Source: an uncultured Porphyromonadaceae bacterium (GTDB lineage Bacteria > Bacteroidota > Bacteroidia > Bacteroidales > Muribaculaceae). From it: a stretch of 64,000 bases of DNA. Shown here piece by piece: positions 24,314 through 32,618 of the stretch; position 1 is the stretch's first letter, and each line of letters starts with the position of its first letter. The stretch spans positions 36,971-100,970 of the forward strand of contig CABUPJ010000001.1 of the NCBI GenBank assembly GCA_902493335.1, read 5' to 3'. A program made the translations under genes and the position numbers. Below the pieces are notes generated by a model. That model did not search any database and was not told where the DNA came from. It saw nothing but the letters and a program-made list of their open reading frames with translations.

Positions 24314-26521
24314 ATGATACAAACCGTTATAAAACGCGACGGCCGCATAGTAGGCTACAACGAAGAGAAAATCAAAGCTGCCATACGCAAGGCGATGCTT
24401 CATACCGAATTGGGTGAAGACGAAGCACTTATTCATAAAATCACCGACCATATCGGCTTTCGCGGCAACGAACAGATGACTGTCGAAGAGATTCAGGATC
24501 TCGTCGAACTCGAGCTGATGAACAGCCCGCGCAAGGAAGTCGCAAAAAAATACATAGCATATCGCGATCAGCGCAGCATCGCCCGCCGCGCCAAAACCCG
24601 CGACATGTTCCATGAAATCATCGAGGCAAAAAACAACGACATCACCCGCGAGAACGCCAACATGAACACCGACTCGCCCGCGGGCATGATGATGAAATTC
24701 GCGAGCGAGACCACAAAGCCTTTCGTCGACGATTATCTTCTCTCGCCCGAAGCCCGCGATTATGTCAGAAACGGATATATACACATCCATGACAAAGACT
24801 ACTATCCGACTAAAAGTCTCACCTGCGTCCAGCACCCGCTCGACCGCATCCTCGAGTATGGCTTCATCGCCGGACACGGTGAATCGCGCCCGGCGAAACG
24901 CATCGAGACCGCAAGCATCATAGCCTGTATCTCGCTCGAGACCGCCCAGAATGAAATGCACGGCGGACAGGCAATCCCGGCGTTCGACTTCTATCTCGCG
25001 CCCTACGTGCGCTCGTCATATATCGAAGAGATTAAAAATCTCGAGGCTCTATGCAACCGCGACCTCTCTCATTTATATAATAAGGAGTTCAAAGATTATG
25101 AGAAACGTGAACTCGAGGGTCTCGATGGCGACGAACGACTCACAGCTCACGCTGTCAACCGCACTGTCAGCCGCGTACACCAGGCCATGGAAGCGTTTAT
25201 CCACAACATGAACACCATCCATTCGCGCGGCGGCAACCAGGTCGTATTCAGCTCGATAAACTATGGCACAGACACTTCGGCCGAAGGCCGCTGCATCATC
25301 CGCGAACTGCTCAACTCTACCTATGAAGGCGTAGGCAACGGCGCCACAGCCATCTTCCCGATACAGATCTGGAAGAAAAAGCGCGGTGTCAGCTACCTCC
25401 CCGACGATCCAAATTATGACCTCTACAAACTCGCCTGCAAAGTGACGGCACGCCGTTTCTTCCCCAACTTCGTCAATCTCGACGCCACTTTCAACGTCAA
25501 TGAAAAATGGAATGCCGACGACCCCAAGCGCTATCTCTATGAAGTCGCCACGATGGGCTGCCGCACAAGAGTATTTGAAGACAGATTCGGCGAAAAAACC
25601 TCGATCGGACGCGGCAACCTCAGCTTCAGCACCATCAATATCGTCCGTCTCGCCATCGAGTGCATGAACATTCGCGACAAATCAGAGCGCATAGATATTT
25701 TCTTCACCAAACTCGACAATCTGCTCGAAGTCACTGCGCGTCAGCTCGACGACAGATATAAATTCCAGAAAACGGCTCTTGCCAAGCAGTTCCCGCTGGT
25801 GATGTCGAAGCTCTGGAACGGCAGCGACAAACTCAAGCCCACCGACACAGTCGAGTCTGTCATCAACCACGGCACTCTCGGCATCGGCTTCATCGGTCTG
25901 GCCGAATGTCTTGTAGCCCTGCTCGGCAAACATCACGGCGAAGACGAAGAGGCCCAGCGTCTCGGCCTCCGCATCGTATCCCACATGCGTAGCCGTGCCA
26001 ACGAATTCTCTGAGCGCTACAGCCACAACTACTCGATACTCGCCACTCCGGCAGAAGGCCTTTCGGGCAGATTCACAGCCAAAGACCGCAAGACATTCGG
26101 CATTCTGCCCGGTATAACCGACAAGATTTACTACACCAACTCAAACCATGTGCCGGTCTATTACAAATGCTCACCCAGGCATAAAGCCGAAATCGAGGCA
26201 CCCTATCATGAACTGACCCGCGGCGGTCACATATTCTATGTCGAAATTGACGGCGATGCCACCCATAACCCCGAAGCCATCTCTGACATCGTCGACCTGA
26301 TGGACAGACACAACATCGGCTACTGCTCGGTCAACCACAACCGCAACCGCTGCATGGAATGTGGCTACGAAGACGCTGCCGAGAATCTCGACACCTGCCC
26401 CAAATGCGGCAGCAAGGCGATTGACAAACTACAGCGCATAACCGGTTATCTCGTCGGCACGACCGACCGCTGGAACAACGCCAAACTCGCCGAACTCAAC
26501 GATCGTGTCGTTCACAAATAA
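24314..26521 (+). CDS. nrdD: anaerobic ribonucleoside-triphosphate reductase
   Basis: A 735-residue class III ribonucleotide reductase. Residues 1-90 are an ATP-cone (IQTVIKRDGRIVGYNEEKI). The catalytic barrel follows. Near the C-terminus a zinc site, CMECGYEDAAENLDTCPKC, precedes the glycyl-radical region RITGYLVGTTDRWNNAKLAE. It makes deoxynucleotides without oxygen. The activase gene nrdG follows after 8 nt. Strict anaerobic growth of the host fits this. Confidence 0.95.
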   Translation: MIQTVIKRDGRIVGYNEEKIKAAIRKAMLHTELGEDEALIHKITDHIGFRGNEQMTVEEIQDLVELELMNSPRKEVAKKYIAYRDQRSIARRAKTRDMFHEIIEAKNNDITRENANMNTDSPAGMMMKFASETTKPFVDDYLLSPEARDYVRNGYIHIHDKDYYPTKSLTCVQHPLDRILEYGFIAGHGESRPAKRIETASIIACISLETAQNEMHGGQAIPAFDFYLAPYVRSSYIEEIKNLEALCNRDLSHLYNKEFKDYEKRELEGLDGDERLTAHAVNRTVSRVHQAMEAFIHNMNTIHSRGGNQVVFSSINYGTDTSAEGRCIIRELLNSTYEGVGNGATAIFPIQIWKKKRGVSYLPDDPNYDLYKLACKVTARRFFPNFVNLDATFNVNEKWNADDPKRYLYEVATMGCRTRVFEDRFGEKTSIGRGNLSFSTINIVRLAIECMNIRDKSERIDIFFTKLDNLLEVTARQLDDRYKFQKTALAKQFPLVMSKLWNGSDKLKPTDTVESVINHGTLGIGFIGLAECLVALLGKHHGEDEEAQRLGLRIVSHMRSRANEFSERYSHNYSILATPAEGLSGRFTAKDRKTFGILPGITDKIYYTNSNHVPVYYKCSPRHKAEIEAPYHELTRGGHIFYVEIDGDATHNPEAISDIVDLMDRHNIGYCSVNHNRNRCMECGYEDAAENLDTCPKCGSKAIDKLQRITGYLVGTTDRWNNAKLAELNDRVVHK

Positions 26522-26529
26522 GCGCTGCA

Positions 26530-27042
26530 ATGTCTGATTCCGAAGACATCACACTTCGTGTCGTCGACATCGTCGACGGCACGACTGTTGACGGCCCGGG
26601 GCTTCGCACATCGATTTATTTCGCAGGCTGCGACCACCATTGCCCGGGCTGTCACAATCCATCGACATGGCCTCATGACTCAGGCCGTGACATGACCGTC
26701 GGTGACATCATCGCCCACATCGAAGAAAATGGCTTCAATGTCACCTTTTCGGGTGGTGACCCTCTTTATCAGGCCGACAAAATCGCCGTGCTCGCCCGAG
26801 AAATCAGACGCCGGCTCGGCAAGACCGTCTGGTGCTACACGGGCTTCACCTACGAAGAACTTATCGCCGGCACTCCGTCTGCCCGACAGGTGCTCGACAA
26901 CATCGACGTCCTCGTTGACGGCCCTTTCATCGAATCGTTGCGCGACACGTCGCTGCTATTCCGCGGCTCGTCAAACCAGCGCCTTATCGACGTGAAAGCG
27001 ACAGCCGCATCCGGCCATATAGTCGAATGTGAAAGAAAGTAG
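26530..27042 (+). CDS. nrdG: anaerobic ribonucleotide reductase activating protein
   Basis: A 170-residue radical-SAM enzyme that makes the glycyl radical in NrdD. The cluster motif is CDHHCPGC at about residues 34-41, with the SAM-binding TFSGGDPL stretch near 74. It is co-transcribed with nrdD. Confidence 0.95.
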   Translation: MSDSEDITLRVVDIVDGTTVDGPGLRTSIYFAGCDHHCPGCHNPSTWPHDSGRDMTVGDIIAHIEENGFNVTFSGGDPLYQADKIAVLAREIRRRLGKTVWCYTGFTYEELIAGTPSARQVLDNIDVLVDGPFIESLRDTSLLFRGSSNQRLIDVKATAASGHIVECERK

Positions 27043-27088
27043 TCAGGCTCGTTCTCTCCTTAAACCTTTGCTTCTCAAAAGCGTTGTT

Positions 27089-27124
27089 ACGATAGACAGT
27101 TTGGCACTGTTTTTGCACTATCGT
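27089..27124 (+). promoter_or_regulatory. sigma-54-like promoter inside an inverted repeat, upstream of htpG
   Basis: TTGGCACTGTTTTTGCA at 27101-27117 matches the sigma-54 consensus YTGGCACGrNNNTTGCW at all but one position, with the invariant GG (27103-27104) and GC (27115-27116) exactly 10 nt apart. It is enclosed by ACGATAG (27089-27095) and CTATCGT (27118-27124). The predicted start is about 27128, 48 nt before the htpG ATG. No perfect TAnnTTTG box is seen close to htpG. Confidence 0.6.
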
Positions 27125-27175
27125 GTATAAATAAACAGAAACAACAGTCTAACTTATAAATATATTATTTGAGTT

Positions 27176-29218
27176 ATGCAAAAAGGAAAAATCGGGGTTA
27201 CGACTGAGAATATTTTCCCCGTCATCAAAAAATTCTTATACAGCGACAACGAAATATTTCTGCGCGAGCTCGTCTCTAACGCCATCGACGCCACACAGAA
27301 AATCAAGACACTCTCGTCGTTCGGCGACTTCAAGGGCACACTCGGCGACCTCAACGTCAAAGTCACAGTAGATAAAGAAGCCGGCACCCTCACCGTCAGC
27401 GACCACGGCATCGGCATGACTGCCGACGACATCGAGAAATATATCAACCAGATAGCCTTCTCGGGGGCCGAAGAGTTTCTCGCCAAATATAAAGACAATG
27501 CCAACGCCATCATCGGCCACTTCGGCCTCGGCTTCTACTCGGCCTTCATGGTTGCCAAGAAAGTCGTCATCAGGACACTCTCGTATAAAGACGGCGCCGA
27601 AGCCGTGCGCTGGGAGTGCGACGGCTCGCCCGAGTTCACTCTCGAACCTGATGACCGCAAAACCCGCGGCACCGACATCATACTTTATATCGATGACGAG
27701 AACAAAGAGTTCCTCGAACAGGCACGCATCGATACTCTCCTGAAAAAATACTGCCGTTTCCTCCCCGTCCCCGTCATCTCGGGCAAAGAGCAGGAGTGGA
27801 AAGACGGCAAAATGGTCGACACCGACCGCGACCGCGTCATCAACAACATCGAGCCGCAGTGGACCAAGAAACCGGCCGAACTGACCGACAAGGATTATCT
27901 CGACTTCTATCACGAGCTTTATCCCGGCCAGGAAGACCCTCTGTTCTGGATTCACCTCAACGTCGACTATCCCTTCACGCTGACCGGCATCCTCTATTTC
28001 CCGAAGATCAAGAACAACTTCGAGATCACCAAAAACCGCATCCAGCTCTATTGCAACCAGGTCTTCGTCACCGATTCGGTCGAAGGCGTCGTGCCCGAGT
28101 TCATGATGCTGCTTCAGGGTGTCATCGACTCACCCGACATTCCGCTCAACGTCTCGCGTTCATATCTCCAGAGCGATTCGGCCGTCAAGAAGATTTCGTC
28201 ATATATAACAAAGAAAGTCGCATCGCGTCTCGAAGACCTCTTCAAGACCGACCGCGCCGGATTTGAAAAGAAATGGGACGACATCAAACTCTTTATCGTC
28301 TATGGCATGCTGACCGACGAGAAATTCTGCGAGGCTGCCATGAAGTTCATGCTCATCAAAGACACCGAGGGCAAATATTTCACCCTCGAAGAATATAAGG
28401 TGCTCGTCGAAGCCAACCAGACCGACAAAGACGGCAACATCGTCTATCTCTATACCACTGACCTTGTCGCCCAGTATGACTTCATCAAGACGGCCAATGA
28501 CCGCGGCTACAACGTGCTCGTCCTCGACGGACAGCTCGACAGCCACTTCGTCGGCATGCTCGAGAGCAAGCTCGAGAAGACGACCTTCGTACGCGTCGAC
28601 TCTGACGTCATTGACAATCTTATCCGCAAAGATGACCGCAAGGGCGCCGACCTCACCCCGCTCCAGCGCGACATCATGACGACTATGTTCCGCTCGCAGA
28701 CGCCCGAAGTCGAGAAGGCCCAGTTCCTCGTCTCGTTCGAGGCCATGGCGGCAAGCGACCAGCCCGTCGTCATCACTCAGAACGAATATATGCGACGCAT
28801 GAAAGAGATGTCGGCTCTACAGCCCGGCATGTCATTCTACGGCGAACTGCCCGACAGCTATAACCTCGTAGTCAACACCGAGCATCCGCTCGTAGCCGGC
28901 ATCAGGGACAAAGCCACCGGGGCGCTCGAGGCTACAGTCAAACCCCTCGCCGAAAAGATCGAGGCCGACAACACCGAGATAAGCAAGCTCCGCGAAGCTC
29001 ACAAAGCAGGCTCTGACGCCGAAAGCGACCAGAAAGTCAAAGACCTCGAGAAAGAAGTGGCCGACAGCCGCGAACAGCAGGAAAAAGCCATCAGCGACTA
29101 CGCCGCCGGCCAACCCCTCGTCAAGCAGCTCATCGACCTCGCCCTCCTGGCCAACGGCCTCCTCAAAGGCAAAGACCTCAGCGCCTTCATCTCGCGCTCG
29201 GTCTCGCTGCTGAAATAA
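27176..29218 (+). CDS. htpG: molecular chaperone Hsp90
   Basis: A 680-residue Hsp90 chaperone. The N-terminal ATPase has the first strand ENIFPVIKKFLYSDNEIFLR, the Bergerat-fold motifs 'SDHGIGMT' and GHFGLGFYSAFM. The middle domain has 'FRVNVSR'-like NVSRSYLQSDSAVKKI. The C-terminal part includes a lysine/glutamate-rich coiled region near residues 600-650. The product is cytosolic and helps refold stress-damaged proteins. It is monocistronic, between a sigma-54-like promoter and a strong terminator. Confidence 0.95.
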   Translation: MQKGKIGVTTENIFPVIKKFLYSDNEIFLRELVSNAIDATQKIKTLSSFGDFKGTLGDLNVKVTVDKEAGTLTVSDHGIGMTADDIEKYINQIAFSGAEEFLAKYKDNANAIIGHFGLGFYSAFMVAKKVVIRTLSYKDGAEAVRWECDGSPEFTLEPDDRKTRGTDIILYIDDENKEFLEQARIDTLLKKYCRFLPVPVISGKEQEWKDGKMVDTDRDRVINNIEPQWTKKPAELTDKDYLDFYHELYPGQEDPLFWIHLNVDYPFTLTGILYFPKIKNNFEITKNRIQLYCNQVFVTDSVEGVVPEFMMLLQGVIDSPDIPLNVSRSYLQSDSAVKKISSYITKKVASRLEDLFKTDRAGFEKKWDDIKLFIVYGMLTDEKFCEAAMKFMLIKDTEGKYFTLEEYKVLVEANQTDKDGNIVYLYTTDLVAQYDFIKTANDRGYNVLVLDGQLDSHFVGMLESKLEKTTFVRVDSDVIDNLIRKDDRKGADLTPLQRDIMTTMFRSQTPEVEKAQFLVSFEAMAASDQPVVITQNEYMRRMKEMSALQPGMSFYGELPDSYNLVVNTEHPLVAGIRDKATGALEATVKPLAEKIEADNTEISKLREAHKAGSDAESDQKVKDLEKEVADSREQQEKAISDYAAGQPLVKQLIDLALLANGLLKGKDLSAFISRSVSLLK

Positions 29219-29241
29219 ATATTTCTGACATACAAATATAA

Positions 29242-29282
29242 GCAAACCGGCCGGGACTCAAAGTCCTGGCCGGTTTGTTTAT
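29242..29282 (+). terminator. Rho-independent terminator of htpG
   Basis: A near-perfect stem of AAACCGGCC with TGGCCGGTTT, continued inward by GGGACT/AGTCC with loop CAA, followed by GTTTAT. It can also serve the minus-strand genes that end at 29308. Confidence 0.8.
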
Positions 29283-29307
29283 ATATTGATGAAGGTTTAA
29301 CAAACAG

Positions 29308-29529
29308 CTATTTTCCTGCCATCGCCTTATTATACTCATGAGAATCGCGCATTATAAAATTCCTTATAACGGTGTAGATCATTTCTTCCTGCGGGTTCAG
29401 TTCATTGGTCAGCTTGGCACCGAGAATCATCTCACCGGCAAGAGCCGACGCTATTGAAAGCCGCTCTTCTTCAGGAAGAGAGTTGATGGTATTGATTACA
29501 TACCGGCTTAAAACGATGTTTGAATTCAT
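29308..29529 (-). CDS. small hypothetical protein, 73 residues
   Basis: A soluble 73-residue helical protein with 'INSLPEEERLSIASALAGEMILG' and a C-terminal 'RNFIMRDS' stretch. The family is unknown to me but the composition is that of a core gene. A TACTTTTG box on the minus strand (plus 29556-29563) lies 27 nt upstream of its ATG. Confidence 0.65.
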   Translation of the reverse strand: MNSNIVLSRYVINTINSLPEEERLSIASALAGEMILGAKLTNELNPQEEMIYTVIRNFIMRDSHEYNKAMAGK

Positions 29530-29555
29530 AGCTGTATCAATTTTAATTCTTTACA

Positions 29556-29563
29556 CAAAAGTA
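29556..29563 (-). promoter_or_regulatory. -7 box for the 73-residue gene
   Basis: TACTTTTG on the minus strand matches TAnnTTTG and lies 27 nt before the ATG at 29529; no good -33 is seen. Confidence 0.4.
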
Positions 29564-29598
29564 TTCGCCCGGTGGGGCATTATCTCTGCGCATATATG

Positions 29599-30213
29599 TT
29601 AATTATTGTCACGATATTGCGGCAACAACGGCACGGGGAACTTCGAGAACAAGGTTTTTACGGCCTGGGCAATGCCCTCGAGGTTTCTGAACTGTGCGTT
29701 GCCGTTCTCAAGTATTGTGGCTACAGAGGCCGAATAAAGCGGCAGCTTCTCGACTATATTAACAATATCCATCGTCAGAACACCCTCCTTGTAGATACCT
29801 GTAATTACCTTGGCATTAGCGTAATAGTTAGACCAATAATAATTGCGCGGATACATGAAATATGGATAATATCCCGTGTAATACGGGCCGGGAGCCGTAA
29901 AATACCCCGGAGGAAGAGCCGGCTCGGTCTCGATTTCACGATGCACCGTCACACCGATATTGATGAGCATCGGCGAGTTTGCATCTTCGACAAAACCTCG
30001 TTCGACCATCTGCTCGCGGATTGCCGCCGTAATGTTGTAATATGTCACCATCTCCATACCGGGAGGCAGCGAACCGTCGGCGGGCGACACAATTTTGAAC
30101 GTGTGATAACTGCTGAGATCGGCATTGTTATATGACTCACTGTTTACAAGAGTGAACGGGCTACATCCCGCCATCATCAGTGCAAATGCCATTAGACCGA
30201 ATATCTTTTTCAT
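29599..30213 (-). CDS. DUF4136-type lipoprotein
   Basis: A 204-residue protein with signal peptide and lipobox LMMAGC; Cys17 would be lipidated. The mature part resembles DUF4136: 'YHTFKIVSPAD' strand, then 'ITAAIREQMVERGFVED' helix, an aromatic Tyr/Pro-rich loop (about residues 105-130), and a final strand-helix pattern with 'ILENGNA'. The family is periplasmic and of unknown function. It ends 69 nt before the 73-residue gene. Confidence 0.75.
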   Translation of the reverse strand: MKKIFGLMAFALMMAGCSPFTLVNSESYNNADLSSYHTFKIVSPADGSLPPGMEMVTYYNITAAIREQMVERGFVEDANSPMLINIGVTVHREIETEPALPPGYFTAPGPYYTGYYPYFMYPRNYYWSNYYANAKVITGIYKEGVLTMDIVNIVEKLPLYSASVATILENGNAQFRNLEGIAQAVKTLFSKFPVPLLPQYRDNN

Positions 30214-30309
30214 AGTTGAAACAAATAAAAGTTGAATATCTAATTATAAAACAGTTAGATTGCCGTATTGTTTGCTCGCGGCTGTTTTAACTAATTATAA
30301 CCTTTCAGG

Positions 30310-30341
30310 TTTTCCAATTCTACATAATATATGTATTTTTG
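30310..30341 (+). promoter_or_regulatory. Bacteroidetes-type promoter
   Basis: TATTTTTG at 30334-30341 is a perfect -7 box. It places transcription start near 30348 and thus rules out a translation start at the in-frame codon 30260 for the next gene. Confidence 0.6.
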
Positions 30342-30376
30342 AAAAACAAGAAAAAACATACCCCTTTAAACTGACC

Positions 30377-30610
30377 ATGGAAGATCTTACATATTATTTC
30401 GAAACACTCATTAACCAAAACAGAAGTGTAGACATCGCCGAAGCCGAATTCAAACGACAGCTTGCCGACGATGAGGAACTGCGGCGCAGTTATAAAGAAT
30501 GGTGCGCCGAAAACGGGACTTCCGAGAAAAGGGGTTTTCTTGATTTTTGTGAAGATTATTTAGAAAACCAAAACTCGATTTGGCAATCATTGAATGATTA
30601 TGACGAATAA
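30377..30610 (+). CDS. small hypothetical protein before aguA
   Basis: A 77-residue acidic, helical protein without a membrane segment or known domain. The ATG at 30377 fits the promoter at 30334-30341. Its end overlaps the start of aguA by 17 nt, so translation is probably coupled. It may be a specific partner or a regulator of the putrescine genes, by position only. Confidence 0.65.
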   Translation: MEDLTYYFETLINQNRSVDIAEAEFKRQLADDEELRRSYKEWCAENGTSEKRGFLDFCEDYLENQNSIWQSLNDYDE

Positions 30611-31643
30611 CAAACCGTGCCGCCGGCTTCCCGCCGAATGGGAAGCGGTCGACTCCGTTCTCCTGTCGTGGCCCCACAGGCTGACCGACTGGAACTACAT
30701 GCTTGATGAAGTAACCGATTGCTTTAAAAATATAGCGGCTGCAATTGTAAGACATGCCGCGCTGATTGTCGTCACTCCCGAACCTGAAGCCGTCGCCGCA
30801 CAGCTTGAGTCGCTGCCCCGGGAAAAAATCACATATATCAAGGCTGACACCAATGACACCTGGGCTCGCGACCTCGGTGCGATAACAACTGTCGGCGCCG
30901 ACGACGGCTTTGAAATCAACGATTTCAAATTCAACGGCTGGGGACTTAAGTTCGCGGCCAATCTCGACAATCTCGTAACCCGTAGGATGTATGACTGCGG
31001 CATTTTCAGCGCCCGGTATATCAATCGTCTGGGCTTTGTCCTCGAAGGCGGCTCTATCGAAAGCGACGGCGCAGGCACGCTGCTGACGACATCAGAGTGT
31101 CTGCTGTCACCCAACCGCAACGGCGACCTCGCGAAAGAAGAAATCGAGACACGTCTCAAAGACTTCTTCGGCCTCGCCCGGGTGCTGTGGCTCGACCACG
31201 GCTCTCTCGCCGGCGACGACACTGACAGCCACATCGACACACTGGCGCGCCTCGCTCCACACGACACAATCTATTATGTCGAGTGCGACAATCCGTCAGA
31301 TGTAAACTTTGAGCCGCTCATGAAAATGAAAGAACAGCTCGCGACGTTTACAACCGCCGACGGCGCCCCCTATAACCTCATAGGTCTGCCCCTGCCCGAC
31401 CCCGTCTTTGACGAGGACGGCGAACAGCTGCCGGCGACCTACGCCAACTTCCTGATATTGAACGACGCCATACTGTTGCCTGTCTATGACCAGCCGGCCA
31501 AAGACAAACTCGCCACTCAGTTGCTCAGAATAGCGTTCCCCGACCACGAAATCGTGCCAGTCGACTGCCGCGCTCTGATACGTCAGCACGGGTCACTCCA
31601 CTGCGTCACGATGCAATTTCCCAAAAATTCAATCAAAAAATGA
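30594..31643 (+). CDS. aguA: agmatine deiminase
   Basis: A 349-residue enzyme of the guanidino-group-modifying superfamily that turns agmatine into N-carbamoylputrescine. The active site is read from DTWARDLG, EGGSIESDGAGTLLTT, a His in 'DDTDSHIDTLAR' and the catalytic Cys337 in GSLHCVTMQFP. Starts at 30594 or 30600 are both possible. Overlaps aguB by 4 nt (ATGA). Confidence 0.92.
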   Translation: MIMTNNKPCRRLPAEWEAVDSVLLSWPHRLTDWNYMLDEVTDCFKNIAAAIVRHAALIVVTPEPEAVAAQLESLPREKITYIKADTNDTWARDLGAITTVGADDGFEINDFKFNGWGLKFAANLDNLVTRRMYDCGIFSARYINRLGFVLEGGSIESDGAGTLLTTSECLLSPNRNGDLAKEEIETRLKDFFGLARVLWLDHGSLAGDDTDSHIDTLARLAPHDTIYYVECDNPSDVNFEPLMKMKEQLATFTTADGAPYNLIGLPLPDPVFDEDGEQLPATYANFLILNDAILLPVYDQPAKDKLATQLLRIAFPDHEIVPVDCRALIRQHGSLHCVTMQFPKNSIKK

Positions 31644-32527
31644 ACAGAATCATCCGAACAGGTATAATCCAGCAACATAACACCGGCGATATCGCCGACA
31701 ACCGCCGCCGACTGGCCGAGAAGATTACAAAACTCGCTGCCGAAGGCGCCAATCTCATCGTCAACCAGGAACTTCACGACAGCCTGTATTTCTGCCAGTC
31801 CGAGGATGTCGACAAATGCGGTCTCGCCGTCAGCCTCGACTCAGAGTATACCGAACTCTATTCAAGGCTCGCCCGAGAGAACAAAGTCGTCATCGTGACA
31901 TCGCTCTACGAGCGTCGGGCACCTGGCCTTTACCACAACACAGCCGTCGTCTTCGACACCGACGGCAGCGTTGCCGGCCGCTACCGCAAGATGCACATAC
32001 CCGACGACCCCGCCTATTATGAAAAATTCTATTTCACGCCAGGCGACATAGGCTTCAAGCCAGTCGAGACTTCAATCGGACGTCTCGGCGTACTCGTCTG
32101 CTGGGACCAGTGGTATCCCGAAGCCGCTCGTCTTATGGCGCTCGCCGGAGCCGAGATTCTTATATATCCGACAGCAATCGGATGGGAAAGCACCGACGCC
32201 GATGACGAAAAAGCACGTCAGCTCGACGCCTGGGTAACCGTACAGCGCGGCCACGCCGTAGCAAACGGCCTGCCGCTCGTCGCCGTCAACCGCGTAGGTC
32301 ACGAACCCGACACGACAGGCGTCACAAACGGCATACTGTTCTGGGGCAACAGCTTTGTCGCCGGCCCGCAGGGCGAATTCCTCTACCGCGCACCGTCAGA
32401 CAGCGAAGTCGAGCGGATAATAGACATCGACCTCGGTCGATCAGAGCAGGTGCGCCGTTGGTGGCCCTTCCTGCGCGACCGCCGCATCGACGCCTACGGT
32501 GACCTGACAAAGAGGTTCATCGATTGA
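31640..32527 (+). CDS. aguB: N-carbamoylputrescine amidohydrolase
   Basis: A 295-residue nitrilase-superfamily enzyme that releases putrescine from N-carbamoylputrescine. The catalytic triad is Glu44 (NQELHDSLY), Lys117 (RYRKMHIPDD) and Cys154 (VLVCWDQWYPEAARL). It is coupled to aguA by an ATGA overlap, and a terminator follows. Confidence 0.93.
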   Translation: MNRIIRTGIIQQHNTGDIADNRRRLAEKITKLAAEGANLIVNQELHDSLYFCQSEDVDKCGLAVSLDSEYTELYSRLARENKVVIVTSLYERRAPGLYHNTAVVFDTDGSVAGRYRKMHIPDDPAYYEKFYFTPGDIGFKPVETSIGRLGVLVCWDQWYPEAARLMALAGAEILIYPTAIGWESTDADDEKARQLDAWVTVQRGHAVANGLPLVAVNRVGHEPDTTGVTNGILFWGNSFVAGPQGEFLYRAPSDSEVERIIDIDLGRSEQVRRWWPFLRDRRIDAYGDLTKRFID

Positions 32528-32566
32528 GCGGAGCGGTAGCCCTTAATAACCTTATTCACAAGAAGC

Positions 32567-32603
32567 AGCGCGGCCACCCGAATGGGCGACCGCGCTGGTT
32601 TTA
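32567..32603 (+). terminator. Rho-independent terminator of aguAB
   Basis: AGCGCGG (32567-32573) pairs with CCGCGCT (32590-32596), with further CCC/GGG pairing around a GAAT loop, followed by GGTTTTATT. Confidence 0.75.
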
Positions 32604-32618
32604 TTGTCTCGGCCGGGA

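Noticed and set aside
27236..27955. 239-codon open frame opposite htpG
   Set aside because: It is antisense to a well-supported Hsp90 gene and shows the GC-driven long antisense frames common in this region; the translated composition is typical of a shadow.
30260..30376. upstream extension of the 77-residue protein before aguA
   Set aside because: The -7 box at 30334-30341 lies within this extension, so the message would start after the earlier codon.
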